In this document: one piece after another, positions 34,564 to 48,800 of the stretch | How positions within the stretch are numbered: the first letter of the stretch is position 1 | How the letters are laid out: each line of letters opens with the position of its first letter | Source: Acestrorhynchus altus | Taxonomy: Eukaryota; Chordata; Actinopteri; Characiformes; Acestrorhynchidae | NCBI GenBank assembly: GCA_034509495.1 | Contig: CM067503.1 | Location: forward strand, 18,260,600 to 18,324,599 | Direction of reading: 5' to 3' | DNA length: 64,000 nucleotides | Notes under the pieces: generated by a model | The model's input: the letters and a program-made list of their open reading frames with translations, nothing else | Database searches by the model: none | Told to the model about the DNA's origin: nothing | Position numbers and translations under genes: made by a program

Positions 34564-35079
34564 CTATTTCTACTACTGTGTTCATTAAAGCAAAGCTCCT
34601 GACATTAGAGTCTAGTAATATATACTGTATATAATTATCATCTGACATCTGCTTTGATAAATCAGTGCTTAATGATAAATCAGGTGAGCTGGTGATGGAA
34701 TTGAACACCAATTTGTATGAGCCGTGGCGTCCAGGAGAAACCTGGAACCTGGAACTTTGTTCTTCAAACGAGCTCCCAAAACCTCAGCTACTTTCTTTAT
34801 TGTAACAAGTAGATATTTGGTCCCATAGCAGTACCTCCACACCCCACTGGGGGGCTGCAGCCTACAAGTTGAAAACCACTGATCAAAACTTAGGGATGTA
34901 AGGGGCCAAGATTATATATTAGACTCCGAGAAGCGTAATATATCCGAGAAGTCTTGCTTTAGCACAATCTAGACATTCTCTCAAGCTGCTTCATGAGAAT
35001 CCAACAAGATGCCTTTCCCCGTTCCAACGGTCTTGAAGTAAAAACTTATTCATAAACAACAAACGTCCTCATTTTTGTG

Positions 35080-35290
35080 GACATCCCGTCCAATAAATGC
35101 ATTCAGCTACTTTTTACATTGCACCACTGCCAATGAAATAGAACTCTTTGCAGCAGATAAACATGGACCTATTGATACCAAGCCTAATGCCATGTGTGGG
35201 CAGTGGTATTAGGGGTATAAAACTTCCAGATTGAGGATGAAGTGAGGTGGTGAGCGTCCAACATCCTGACCTCTACTAAACAACAAACAA
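35080..35290. mobile_element. MITE family B copy
   Basis: The words 'acatggacctattgatacc', 'gtggtattaggggtataaa' and 'ccaacatcctgacctct' parallel the copy at 62030-62460 (acatgaacctattggtacc; ccaacaacctgacctct). It lies just before the inferred 3' end of vps13b. Confidence 0.5.
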
Positions 35291-35327
35291 ACTACTGAAA
35301 GGCTGCTGTTGAGTAAATGTTTAACAT

Positions 35328-35333
35328 TTTATT
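35328..35333 (-). terminator. vps13b polyadenylation signal (candidate)
   Basis: AATAAA on the minus strand, 640 bases beyond the vps13b stop codon. The stretch between is AT-rich and open, consistent with a 3' UTR. Confidence 0.5.
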
Positions 35334-35972
35334 AGATCATTTAATATTTAAACATATTAAACATTGGATATATGTTACAAATATACATTTGTAATAACAA
35401 TTTAAAAATAGAGTTAAGGTAAAGCAGCACATATTCAGACTAAAATGCTATTAAAGTGTTGGCATTTCAAGCAGTGATCAACTTCCCAACTTAGGTTTTA
35501 AAAAATATTTCTTTTATAGCTTTGACACAATTACCCACATCTGTATTTACAGACATCAACATTCATCCAACTGTGATACCCTCAGTTTTGCAAGTGTATT
35601 CTTTTAAACAATAACTGGAATAAACAATGAACAAAATAGTCCCTTATAAGTGAAGAAAACGCAACATTGATAAAGCTAGAGAGATCTGTGCTTTTCAAAA
35701 ATCTTTACAAAACTCAAGGCTTAGAAATTGACCAGACAGTGGATCATTCGGTCCTGGTTTTTTCTAGGCACCACTGCAACATTTTATAACTATGGCATTT
35801 TACCTGAATGTCAGTGTGTGAATGGTGGCAGTGTTAACTCACCCATTAGTACAAATCTAATCAATGCCAATCCATTTTGCCTTTAACGTTCAGAAGAATC
35901 CATTATAGTGTCTGTGAAAAGCTGATACCAGATCAGCACTTAGATGCACCTGTACACACTGATCCAGAGCCC

Positions 35973-36864
35973 TCAGTTGAAGCCAATGCGCAGTGCTTTG
36001 TTTTTCAACATGTTGAATTTGCATATGAAGACACGGGCATAGGCGGAGTCTGCGCAGTAGTGGTATGTCTTGGTGATGCTGCTGGGTGGCTCAGCTGCCA
36101 TAACAATGGCATGCTGAACAAGGGAGGAGGGAGAAGGGATGAGGTACTGAGACACTCGAGTCACATAATCGACCAACCGACTGTACTGTTGCTCAGATAA
36201 GCGTTCGCGAACACCCTCACCCTAAGAGACACAGAAAAAACATAGTGAGGTTGACGTTAAAGTAGGGTTAGTATGGGGTTAATGTGAGCTTGAGGCAAAT
36301 GTAGGGTTAGACTGGGTTTAGACTGTGGTTGGTGCAGGGCTGGATTAGAGTTTGTGTGGGTTTGTGGACTCAATGAGTAACAGAAACGAAGAGCAAGAAG
36401 TTACCTCGCTGTCACTGGTAACTCGATGCTGGTGCACCGTGAGGGTGAGCTTTTCAGGTTTGAGTGCGTCTTGTTGGCACTGCACCTCCGTTATGGGGAA
36501 GGCTTGTTGCTGTGTGTCTTCACAGACACTCACAACGAAAAGCACCTCGCGGCTTAGGAGCAGACACCCTGCATGCTCCTGCCCTGAGCTGCTCACCATA
36601 AACACATTCAGCGCCATGTGCACCTCTGGCCTCCCAAGCGACTGCAGCATCTTCCTACAGTTCACACATACACACAATCAATGGTCAAATATATGGGTTA
36701 CAACAACCCAACAATTCTTAAATGTGAGGTTTATTTTGTACATTTTATATATATATTACCAAACATATTTAAGATGACTGTTAGGTGCATCTGCTGATTT
36801 CTCTTCTGTAGGCAAATACAGCTGCTTTGGCAACTGACAGAGTCCAGCACCATGCAAGATACCT

Positions 36865-36902
<38 letters not shown>

Positions 36903-39900
36903 TAACATAAAATGAAAGGAAAACAAATAATTTAATCATTATTTCTTTCTGAAAACTTGGCCGCAATGATGTTTTCTTCAAAAGTCAATATGGTGTAATC
37001 ACCAGGCGGAAAGACGTATTATTATAATCCAATAAGAATCTTCTCAAATCCCCTAAATCCCGTAAAAAGAGCTCCAGATGCCCGATCCTGCCGTCTCATA
37101 ACAGTGCAAAAACTGTTCGTCATGTGACTTTGGCAAAATGGAAGCCTGAGCACCTGCTCATTATTGTTTCAGTAATCTGATGTGCACTTATTTATCCTGA
37201 AAGATGAAAGCTGGGAATTCAAAGATCTTCTGCACATCAAGTTGCCTTCTTCATGCCAGGGCTCTTAATTTCACAGGAAGCAAATGACCTTCACAATCGT
37301 TGTTGTTGCTGTCTTTGATCCCTTTGTCCCCCTGATATACAGTGGGGAAAATAAGCATTTGATGTACTGCCAATTTTGCATGTTCTCTCACCTACAAAGA
37401 ATGGAAAGGTCTGTACTTTAAAGGTCTAAAAATCATACGGTATGATTGTTACATAATTAATTTGCATGTTACATTTGTTTGTTACATGAAATAAGTATTT
37501 GATACAATAGAACAACAGAATTTAATTTTTGGTACAGAAACCTTTGATTGCGATTACCAAGGTTTCCTATAGTTTGCACACACTGCAGCAGGGATTTTGG
37601 CCCACTCCTCCATACAGATCTTCTCCAGATCTTTTAGGCTTTGGGACTGAGTTTCAAAAGATTTGAAAGATTTTCCAAAGATTTTCTATTGATTTCAGGT
37701 GTTGACAAGGTCCTCCTGTGTAGTTCTGGGCTGATTCCTGACCTTTTTCAGAATCATCCTTACCCCACAAGGCGAGATCTTACATGAAGCCCCAAAGAGT
37801 TGCACCAACAGTTGTTGCCTACCAAGCCTCTAGCCTATTGTCCTGCAGCCCATCCCAGTCTTTGGTCTTGGCCATGTTGTAGAGGTTGGATGACTGATTG
37901 AGTGTGTGGACAGGGGTGAGTGCAGAGCAGGAGGCCTTCTTAAAGAAAAACTAACAGGTCTGTTAGAGCCAGAATTCTTGCTGGTTGGTAGGGGATCAAA
38001 TACTTATTTCATGCAATAAAATAAAAATTAGTTATTTAAAAAAAAAAATTCAAATAATTTTCTTTTAGAGTCTTTTAACTCACAGTTAAAGTTTACCTCC
38101 AAAAAAATTACAGACCTCTCCAGACCTCAAGGTTGGAAAACTTGAAAATCGACAGTGTATGGAATACTTTTTTTCCCCACTGTATGTAATATTTCCCATT
38201 TCAAGCCACCATTCTGGTTAGGACAAAAAGCTTCAGGGGCATTTTTGGTGTTTTATTTTTTATTTAAGAGATACCAAAAGTAAAATGAAATCTTGTCAGC
38301 TCAAGTTCAGGGAAGTTCTTCCAAACTCACTTCACTGTACAGCACGACAATGATTCTGATGGGATACACTGATGCATACCACCCCCCCAAGCAGTAATGT
38401 CCTGTAAAATGGTGCCTTGAAATGAGTTGTGTGTGTAGGGATGCACTGTAAATGGACTGAATTATGCAACTCATTTTACCACCTGACTTTTAAATTTCAA
38501 ACCCTCTCATGGCTTGTTAATCAAAAAATGTTTTTCTACTATATTAATGGCAAGAGTAAAAATAAAATAGTAGTCACATTCATTAATAAAACCCCAGCGC
38601 GACAAAGCACACACACACACTTCCTCCTACCATATCCTGTCTGTGAGACAAGCTCAGCAGCTCCTCCAATCGGCTTTGTGAAAACTCCCACAATGCCTTT
38701 CCCCACTCCAGAGATGACACCCCGTGCTGTGCTGGCTGCAGTGCTAGGAGCCTCGACTGGCCTTGTAAATGTCTGCATTGGCTGGTCCACAATGCCTGCA
38801 ATCGCTCCTACAGGTATTAAGAAAAAACACGTTCAGAGACACCTACAAACACAAACCGACACTCACACAAATAAGTCCTACTGTAAGGGAGAAACACACC
38901 CAGCAAGCTTATTCCTAGGCGTGAGAGGCCCTGGCGCAGTCCATGACCCAGACTCTCTGGAAGCTGCCTCCTCCATTCTTCCTGACGTGTGTAATGTTCC
39001 TCATCTAAAGACAGCCGGTCCATGTTCCGTGCCAGACTAGTAGCCAAGTTAGTGATGGATGTCAGTGTGCCTAGAGAGAGAAATGGAGAAGAAGGGAGTG
39101 TCAGCAATAATGTCCCTGTATAACCTTCACTGAATTTGATGTTGCAGTAAATGTGCCAACACCTTCTCTATTTAAAGCAGCATTCGCCAACTTTCTCTCC
39201 ATTTTTCTCAATGCTGTAAACTTAATAAAGAAATCCAATTCTGTAAGACACTAACTTTATAATACATTGTTCCACTGCTCGACTTCCATCTCCTCTACGC
39301 CTCATTACCCCTCCCCATCTCCTCCATATCCCATTATTATACAGTGTTTCCTCAATACCCCATTATTCCATCCTCATCTTCTCAATACCCTCTACCCACT
39401 TCCTCTATGCCCCAATACTCCATCCCATTTCCTGAAAGCCACATCATCACACTCCATATCCCCTTACTCCATTCTCATCTCTTCAATGCCCCATTACTCC
39501 TTTTTTTTTTTTTTACGTAAAATCCAGTTACTCCACCCCTCCTCAATGTCCCATTACTTAAACAGTGAAACCGTGACCGTGTGTGTTTGTAAGCGTGTGT
39601 GCAAAAGCTTTCACCTTTTGAAATATGTCTGACAAACGAGCTAGTTCCACGGGACACGCCGCTGACAAAAGCTCCAGGTCCACGTGTCAGTCCTTCATAT
39701 GGCAACCGGAAGAAATCAGCCACTCCGTTTCCGATACTACGTACCAGACTTGCGGGACTGCCCAAAATCTCCAGAGAGCCCACAACCCAGCCTACAAATT
39801 CAAAACACCAACATCACATATACACATACTGTAAAAAATAATCTCCCCTGTGGAGCATCCAGGTTCACACATACAGAGCCTCGTGAAAGTATTCATCCCT

Positions 39901-42900
39901 CTGGCATTTTTTGAGTTTTCCCTGATTTTTTGTGTTTTATGTGATTGTCCTGTTGTGACAGGTGAACCTCCATCCCAGGTGCAAACCACTGACACACTGA
40001 AACAACAATTTCTGTGTGTATGCGTGTGTGTGTGTGTGTGCGTGCGTGTGCGCAAGTGTCAGTGAAAGAGTGAGAAAGAAGGATTCACGCACCTGCTCTA
40101 AAGAGGGCCCCGGCAGCGTAGTGCATTGTCAGTGCATGTATAAGCTGGCGTGGAGTGGTACAAAGTGGTCCTCTCTCAAACACAGAGAAGGAGAGTGGTG
40201 TGTGGTCAGAAGCAATGTAGAGCTTTAGAGAGGCATGGATACTGACCAGCAGAATGACCGGCTCAATGAGCAGTCGCTGCAGCCGGATTGGCCAGACAAG
40301 CGCCTGCATTGACTGGTAAACTGTCTCAGGGAGCATTGGACCAGGCTCTATCAACATACCCCTTTCTACAGCAGCAGCCAGGGTGGAAATGGGTAAGTAA
40401 GTGTGAAAGAGTGTTCTCAAGTAGTATACAAATGTATCCTCCAGATAGATTCGAGCTGGTTTGAGCTGGAAACTGAGCTGCTCCAGTTGGAGTCCATTGG
40501 TGGAGAATGTGAGACCCACACATAGGAAGCTTGCCTGCCGTAGGTCCTCCAGGGCCTGAAAGTTTAGCACTGGGACACGATCTCCCAACCAGTAGCTTGT
40601 GTCTGCCCGATACTCTTGACACAACAACACTGGAAAGTGGAAGCTAGAGCGGCTGTAGAGCTGATTGTCCACCTGCAGGCTACCACAGAGCATGTGCATC
40701 TGGCGGACAAATGTGGAAGTTGCAATGCCCTCTGTGGGCTCGGTGATTGGCATGAGCACAAGGACTTTAGACATAGTAAGACGCAACAGTTCTACAGAGC
40801 CAGCTGGACTAGTGATGTCATCACAAAGCACCATGCTGATCTCCTTCAACAATACTTGGAAAGACAGCATCTGATTGGACAGCCTATAAGAACCAGAGAG
40901 AAAAATGAGGTAAAACAAGAACATCATCTTGAGAACAACATCTGGAGCGTGCAAATAGGTGTGTAACATAACAGTCTAGGCAAAACCTTTAAGACTACAC
41001 TTCTGTAGAATGTAGATGTGCTGTTCCCGAGTTTACCTGTGGTGCTCATTGATTATAGCTCCAGCGCAGCTTTCTGGTGCCAGGGTGAGAATGATCGTAC
41101 CACTCTGATGAGCCACATCAATATACAGACATCCAAAACCCGGCAGAAATATCACCTATGACATGCACACAAGCGCACACGGCTGTTCAGATAAGCAGGG
41201 CTTAGGTTGTTTTCATAAATGCCAATAAACATGGCATTACTAAAAGTTCTCTGAAAGGCTAACCAGCAAGTACTTTTCTTCTACACGTTGTATTTCTTCT
41301 GAAAATAGATGTATACATAGACATCATGGTCCTGCATTACCTGTGTGCCTGGACTGTTAATGTCAATGGCATCAGTCCAGTTAGGTGTGGTAGCTGTGGT
41401 AGAAGGGCAGCTGGGTAGGTCAGGCACAGAGCTAAGATGCAGGGTTGGCAGTGTCTCTCTCTGTCTGCATTCAGGGAAACTTGACGAGTGGTAATATAGC
41501 TCATGGTGCACAGACGACAGAGGAGGGAGCTTTCTACAGAATACCTCTGTCCTTGCAGGTTCTGAGAAACACAAATATATACAGTCAGATTTCTAAATAT
41601 TTGGATGGTAACTACATTTTGTAATTTTCTTAAACTGCATGAGCTGTTTACATATTACACAAAAAACTCTGCGTCACATTATTAAAAAGAAGAAATGCAT
41701 TAGCAGGTGTAGCAACACTAAAGTAGATGATCGCTCATCATTGTCAAAATCTACAATTAAGACACACCTTCATAAAGGTAAACACAGAGGATTTACTTCA
41801 AGATGAAAACCACTGGTAAGAGAAAAGCCAGATTAGACTGCTATAAAACATCTAGAGACCCTTCACACTTCTGAAACAAGATTCTCAAGATAAAACCAAG
41901 AAAACTGTGTATAACTTGTTTATAATAAAGAAAACAAGGGCTTCTTAATTTGGAGCAATACTGCATAAACTTTCTAACATGGTGGAGGCAGTGTTATAGG
42001 ATGAGCATGTATGGAACTCGGTTACTGGTTCTTCTTGATCATGCTGTCACCGCAGAGAGAAGCAGTTTACCTGACCTCCAGTTGAGCAGCTTTATACTCA
42101 CAGAACACAAAACTGCAGGAGGACCCACCAACAAGCAACTGCAAGCATCTTTATTAAAATTCTGGCAAAGTATCTCCACAGATGAAACAGCATTTGATCC
42201 ATGGGTTCCAGGCTTCAGACAGTCACTGAGTGCATATAATCCAAGTATATAAATGCATGTCTAAGTCTCTATATATTACCTTTCAGGTTTTCCTTTAGTA
42301 GCAGGGCTTTGGGGCACTGATTACGGATGAGCATACGAGGGCACGGGTCCTCACTCACAGAGATGTAGCTGATTCCTAAATGCTCCTGATATGTCAGAAC
42401 CAGAGCTCTAAAACAGAAACAGAGAAGCAGACAGGACTAAGCTATCATCTTCCTTTATCATCTCCGTGTTTCCTCATTTATTAGAGCAACATTTTAATAA
42501 ACGTATCTTTGACTCACATGGTGCTAAGCTGGTTGGGGGCATTCTGTTGAATTGGCACGGACACACACTGTCTGGGGAAGTCTAAACGAACAGGGCTAGG
42601 CAGGCTCCACAGCTCCCCCTCCTGCTTGGCATCCACCATGCAGCTGAAAAGCATAAACTTCTGGGGCAGCAGTTCTGTTGTGGGACCCTCTTTCAGCACA
42701 TCCCAGCATGGCACTGCACAGCGAGAAGGACTGCCAGGCTCTGCCATAGGGCCCAGTGTAAGCATACTTGTGTCAGGTGGACTGAAAGGCTAGGGAAAGA
42801 AAGTGAGGTGTGGTTAGGAAAGAGGAATGCAAGTGGCTGTGAAAAAGGCCTGCCTCGGTAATCTAAAGTAGTAAGTATGTGTTTGCTACCTGGTCAGGAG

Positions 42901-45754
42901 TAGTAAGTGCGTTTTCATACAGCAGTGGTCTGTAGTTGATGGTATATGTCGTGTTGTTCACCAGAATACTTCTGTCCTCAATCTGCAGAATCTGAATTCC
43001 ATGCCTCACCGTGGAAGACACACAGAACTGGCAAAGCTGGACAAGGCAGACAGGAAAGAAAGCAATTGCAGAGGGTTGCTCTTGTTATCGGACATTACTT
43101 TATTTACAATATAGAATCACCGTCATGCCAAAACCTTCTATCTCCACTTCTATTTTCATTGAAAGACAGTATAGATTTGTTGTCTCTGTGCATCTCCATG
43201 CATCTCTGGGAGGTTGGCCAGTAATGTGAATCAGCTCCCTCCCTCCCTCACACAATTTTTAATTTTTAATATAATTCTTTACATTATATCAATAGTTCAT
43301 GATTTATGGACCAATACAAATATTCCAAAATCACACTGAATAAAATATGAGATACAAGATTTTTGCATTACATCAACAACATATGCTTTACTGGTCATAT
43401 ATACCTTCTTCTTAGGTGGGGCTCCAAGCGTGATGGCAGCCTCCACGTATCCCTCCTCATCCAAGCTGAGCACCTCAGCTCCACCTGCCTCCCTCCAGCG
43501 TGGTGAGGTCAACTCATGCACCAGCTGAATGGCTGCTGATTTGTGCACTGTATTAGTGTGAGGCCAGTAGAGGCCAATCTGAAATGCCTCCTAAAACACA
43601 TGTGCAGACATGAACCATTAGAGCATGCTTTTAAATGTCCGTGGATAAAATACTTCCTTTTAACATTTATTCATATTAAATGCTAACAACCCACTAATTA
43701 TGCCCCAAGTTTGCATCTTTTGGGTATTCCAACAAGGACATGTAATAGCGCAAATATCTACTATACATATCTAGCTAACTTAGAAAACCTACCCAACAGA
43801 GAGAGAGCAGAAACCTTGAGTGGTACATTCCTAAAAAGAATTCAAAGATTCAAGCACTTTATGGTCATTTGCATCAGATGTGGTACATGAGGTGGAACAA
43901 ATCGATGCACTCATGGTAGTAGTTACACCCAAAAAATGCAATTAATATCAAAATATAAAAAGATAAACAAGAATAAACAGTATGTGAAGATAAAAAAGGA
44001 GATACAATAACAATAAATAATATAAATAAGGTGCAGTAAACAGCAACATGAACATGAGTCACAGTTGTGAGTAAGGGAAGAACAGCAGCATGGATAAACA
44101 TCAGCATGGATAATGTGTCTTTACAGTGGTTTGTCTAGATTACGAGTATTACAGCTTCAGGGCAGAAGCTGTTTCTCGGTTCAGTGGTTCTACGCTTAAT
44201 GCTCCACAACCTCCTGCCTAAGGAAAGCAGGGTGTGCTAGGTGAGTAGGGTCCTTCATGAAGCAGGTGGCCCTCTCCCTGCATCTGGAGGGGTAAATGTC
44301 TGTGGTGGTGGTGGTGATGGGCCTTCACCTTCACCAGCCTTCAGCACCCTCTGCAGTACCTTCCTCACTGCAGCAGGGCAGCTCCATGTCCTGTTGACAT
44401 TTTGAGAGAAGTTGTTTTCCTGGCTGACCTCCTCTCTGAAGGCTGCCTAGTAGTCATTCGAGATCAGACCTATGATTGCTGTGTCATCAACAAATTTAAC
44501 AATGACACTGAAGCTGTGTCTGGCTGTGCAGTTGTGGGTGTACAGGGGTTAAGCACAACCCTGAGGGGCTCCAGTGTTGAGGGTCAGTGAGGAGGGATGT
44601 GTTTCTAATGGCCCGTTAGGAAGTTTGGGATCCATCTGCACAGAGGGCTGTTCAGACTGAGATCCCGGAGCTTCATGTTGAGTCTTGGGGGAAGGATGGT
44701 GTTGAATCATGAACTGTAGTCCACAAACAGCATTCTCACATACGTGTTCTTTATGTGCAGGTGGGAGAGAACAGTGTGTAGAGTGGAGGTAATTGCATAA
44801 TTTCTTGTGCTTGTATGTGAAGTGCAGTGGGTCCAGGGTGGCAGGTAGTGAGGAGCAGATGAAGTCTCTGACCAGCGTCTCAAAGCATTTGCTTATGAAA
44901 TCGGTTAGAGCAACCAGGTGCCAGTCATTTAAGTGATGCTGTTTTGGGAATGGGATGACGGTGGCCAGTTTGAAGCATACTGGCATGACTGAGAGGCAGA
45001 TAAAGGTGTTGAAAACGTCTGCAAAGACTCCTGCTATTTGATCTGCACATGCTTTAAGCCCAGAACGCCATCTGGCTTTGTGGGTGTTGACACGGCTGAA
45101 GGATCTGCAAATTTCAGCTACAGAGACAAAGGGTGAGTTTGACTCGACGGTGGACGTGGCTCTCTCTCCATAGGCTCACTGTGATTTGCTTTGAAACGAG
45201 TGTAGGAGTTTAGCTCATCAGGAAGCATTGCACTTGTGCTGCTCAGGGAGTGAGAATTCCCCTTAAAGTCTGTGACTGTGTTTAACCCCTGACGCAGGCT
45301 TCTGACACCAGAGCATACCTGGCTTTTTAATTCTACTCTGTTTTCCCAGAGTTAAAGGCAGTGGTACAAGCACAGAGCCAAGGCTTCTGATTGGGGTAAA
45401 ACCAAACTGTCTATTGTCTATATGTGGGGCTATATATTCAGCTATATGAGGGGCTATATGTTCAGTTATATCTCGGCTATATACACACGTGGACAAAATT
45501 GTTGGTACCCCTCAATTAATGAAAGAATAACCCGCAATGGTCACAGAAATTACTTGAATCTGACAAAATAAATAATAAATAAAAAATCTCTGAAAATGAA
45601 CAAATGAAAATCCAACACTGAGTTTGAGGTTCAATGGAATTATTTAAAAAGTTAACTCATTACACAGGCCTGGACAAAAATGATGGCACCCCTGAAAATA
45701 ATGTGGGGGCATGTTAAATCAAGGTGTGTCCACCAATTAGCATCACCGGTGTCT

Positions 45755-45804
<50 letters not shown>

Positions 45805-48800
45805 TACAGGGAGTCACTGTGCTGTTTGGTGACATGGTGTGTACCACAATCAACATGGATCATAGGAAGTGAAGGAAAGAGTTGTCTCAGGAGATTAGAA
45901 AGAAAATTATAGACAAGCATGTTAAAAGTAAAGGTTATAAAACCATCTCCAAGCAGAAATGTAAGATCCATGGGACTGTAGCCAACCTCCCTGGATGTGG
46001 CAGCAGGAGAAAATTTGATGACAAATAAAAGAGATGGATAATATGAATGGTAACAAAAGAGCCCAGAAAAACTTCTAAAGAGATTAAAGGTGAACTTTAA
46101 GCTCAAGCAACAGATCGCAACATCCGTCGTTCTTTGAGCCAAAGTGGACTTATTGGGAGATGACCAAGGAGGACACCATTGTTGAAAACAAATCATAAAA
46201 AAAGACAGAATCAAATTTGCCAAACTACATGTTGCCACAAGTCACAAGCCTTTGGGAGGATGTCCTATAGACAGATGAGACAAAAATTGAACTTTTGGCA
46301 AGGCACATCAGCTCAATTTTCACAGATGGAAAAATGAAGCATATCTAGAAAAGAACACTGTCCCTACTGTGTAACATGTTATTTTCTGGGGCTGCTTTGC
46401 TGCATCTGGCACAGGGTGTCTTGAAACTGTGAACAATGAAATCTCAAGACTATGAAGGGATTCTAGAGAAAGATGTGCTGCCCAGTGTTAGAAAGCCTGG
46501 TCTCAGTTGCAGGACATGGGTCTTGCAACAGGATAATGACCCAAAACACCCAGCTAAACACACCCAAGAATGGCTCAGAGGAAAACATTGGACTTTTCTG
46601 AAGTGGCCTTCTATGAGCCCTGACCTAAATCCTATTGAGCATCTTTGGAAGGAGCTGAAACATGCCGTCTGGAAAAGGCTTCCTTCAAACCTGAGACAAC
46701 TGGAGCAGTTTGCTCATGAGCAGTGGGCCAAAATACCTGCTGAGAGGTGGAGAAGTATCATTGACAGTTACAGGAATGGTTTGATTGCAGTGACTGCCTC
46801 AAAAGGTTGTGCAACAAAATATTAAGTTAAGGGTACCATCATTTCTGTCCAGGCCTATTTCATGAGTTTATTTTTTAAAATGAATCTGTTGAAGCAGTGT
46901 CTGACTTTCATTGGTTAATTTTCATAGCATTTTTATTTATTATTACTTTTGTCAGATTCAAGTTATTTCTGTGACATTTGTGGGTTTTTCTTTCATTAAA
47001 AGAGGGGTACCAACAATTTTGTCCATGTGTGTATTCAGCTACATATGACGTGCTATATGTCAGGCTATACGTTTGGCTATATGTCGGGCTATAAGTTGGA
47101 GACTATTACCTTGAAGTTAGGGGGCACAATTGTCTTGCCAGCAGGGATCTGCAAAACAATGCTCTCTGCCTCAAACAGCCAGAGGTCCCAGTGAGATCGA
47201 TTGGAAAGCAGAGCCCATGGCAACAGCTCCACCAGCAGAGTGCTCAAACCTGGCCGCCATGCACAGAGGCGCACCTGCATAGGACTGTCCCATTGAGCCA
47301 CTGACTCCGTCTCCAACCTGCATACAAAACCAAGGTTTACTGTAGTACATAACTGGGTCAGTTTCACTTGAGTTCACAGCCAGCTCTTGGATCTGTTAGG
47401 GAAGGTTGGGGAATAGACTATAGTATTTTAAACGAACAGTTGTTAAGTTTCACAACATATTTAATATAAAATATTTAAAAATTACTTGGTTGTCTGCACT
47501 GTTTACCAATAAAAGTGATGTGGTTGTTAACTTAATTAGAGACCATCACAATCTAAAAAATATTGCATGAACAGCTTTTCTTAAATAAATGTCCACAGTG
47601 CAGGCTAGAAGTAGTAAGTGGCCATCTTCATTAATTACATTTCCAAGAGCTAACTGGCAAAAGTTAAAATTGGTGTTTTAATTTAAAAAAAAAAAAAGAA
47701 TTAACATGAATATTCACAGTCTCCCCAAATATAATATTAGTTTGTGGAAACTTGATGCCATTGACTTTCAGAAGATTTCACATGATGTGTTCTAGAAATA
47801 GACAAAGCTGGAAAAACTACAAAAGCACTGCTAAATAGCTGGATATACATCAATCCTGTGGCATGGAACACATCTGCAAGGAGAAATGCTTCAAAATTCC
47901 TCCTAAACATAGTGCAAAAATGATTATTTGGTGGAGTTGGTTGCTGATAAAGTGGATGTACAGCTTGTTAAATTCAAAGGTTTACTGACATTTTCTAGCA
48001 TGCACTGTGGTCATTTACTCAGGGCAGTAGAAATATTTGAATGTTATTAATTCACTTACACACATAATAAGACCATGTTTCATTAGTAATCATTGCAGAG
48101 ATCCACAATCTCTAGAAAATATATGTATACATGAGTGTGTGTATACCTGTCAGAGTCTCTGTAGGTATAGGGCCAGGATGGCTGGCTGGAATTCTTGGGA
48201 CCATAGAAGTGCTCTAGGACACTGCTGGGGTTCTGTTGCTCATCTGGACTAGCTTTATTGACAATCTGCTTGATCAGAGCTGAGGAGATTGGTACTGCGC
48301 AGTGGGACGTGTCTTCTTCCTCACTGTAATGGAAACACATTTAACAATGGGACAAACCCATTCACCATTTAACATCACTCCCCAGAATAGCATCACTCCT
48401 AACACTCCTAAAACTCCTAACCTTAAACTCTAGCAATGAACGCAACCCCACTTCTTCTCCGAACATGAACCCTAAAGCAGACTCTACCCCCTAACTCTAA
48501 CCCACACATGAACCTTGCACTGGTCTTTGAGCACAAATGAGATGAATACTCTGGCTGAGCATTTGACCCCAGATCAGCCATTCAATGTGGATTTGTGGCT
48601 ATAGTGAGCTGCAGCACCCTGAGGTATTGTGGGTATTAAGGGAACAGACAGCAGCACTGTGGTGTGTTGGAATGAAAGAACGGACAGTGTGGTGAGAGCA
48701 GGGACTGCTGTGCAGTTTGTTCATGTTGACAACATGAGGACAAATCGAAGAGTTTGGTTTGGTTAAGCCTGTCTGAATGACTGTCTCGCCACAGTGAGAC

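Larger units (their letters stand above)
38631..40883 (-). other. vps13b: vps13b conserved C-terminal helical region
   Basis: Four exons (40093-40883, 39615-39791, 38900-39070, 38631-38807) code the most conserved part. It includes the repeated glycine-rich amphipathic pattern typical of the VPS13/ATG2 C-terminal region: SIGNGVADFFRLPYEGL, GPGAFVSGVSRGTSSFV and GVISGVGKGIVGVFTKPIGG. In the family this region targets membranes and lipid droplets (general knowledge). The 791-nt exon is by far the largest here. Confidence 0.85.

Noticed and set aside
35877..36777. Plus-strand frames of 107 and 141 codons
   Set aside because: They are antisense shadows of the last two vps13b exons, whose minus-strand translation is strongly conserved.
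38429..39040. 203-codon plus-strand frame
   Set aside because: It overlaps vps13b exons 38631-38807 and 38900-39070 antisense and has no recognisable protein features.
44549..44986. 145-codon frame as a host gene
   Set aside because: The motifs are those of LINE reverse transcriptase; the frame is one piece of a truncated element and lacks the catalytic box.
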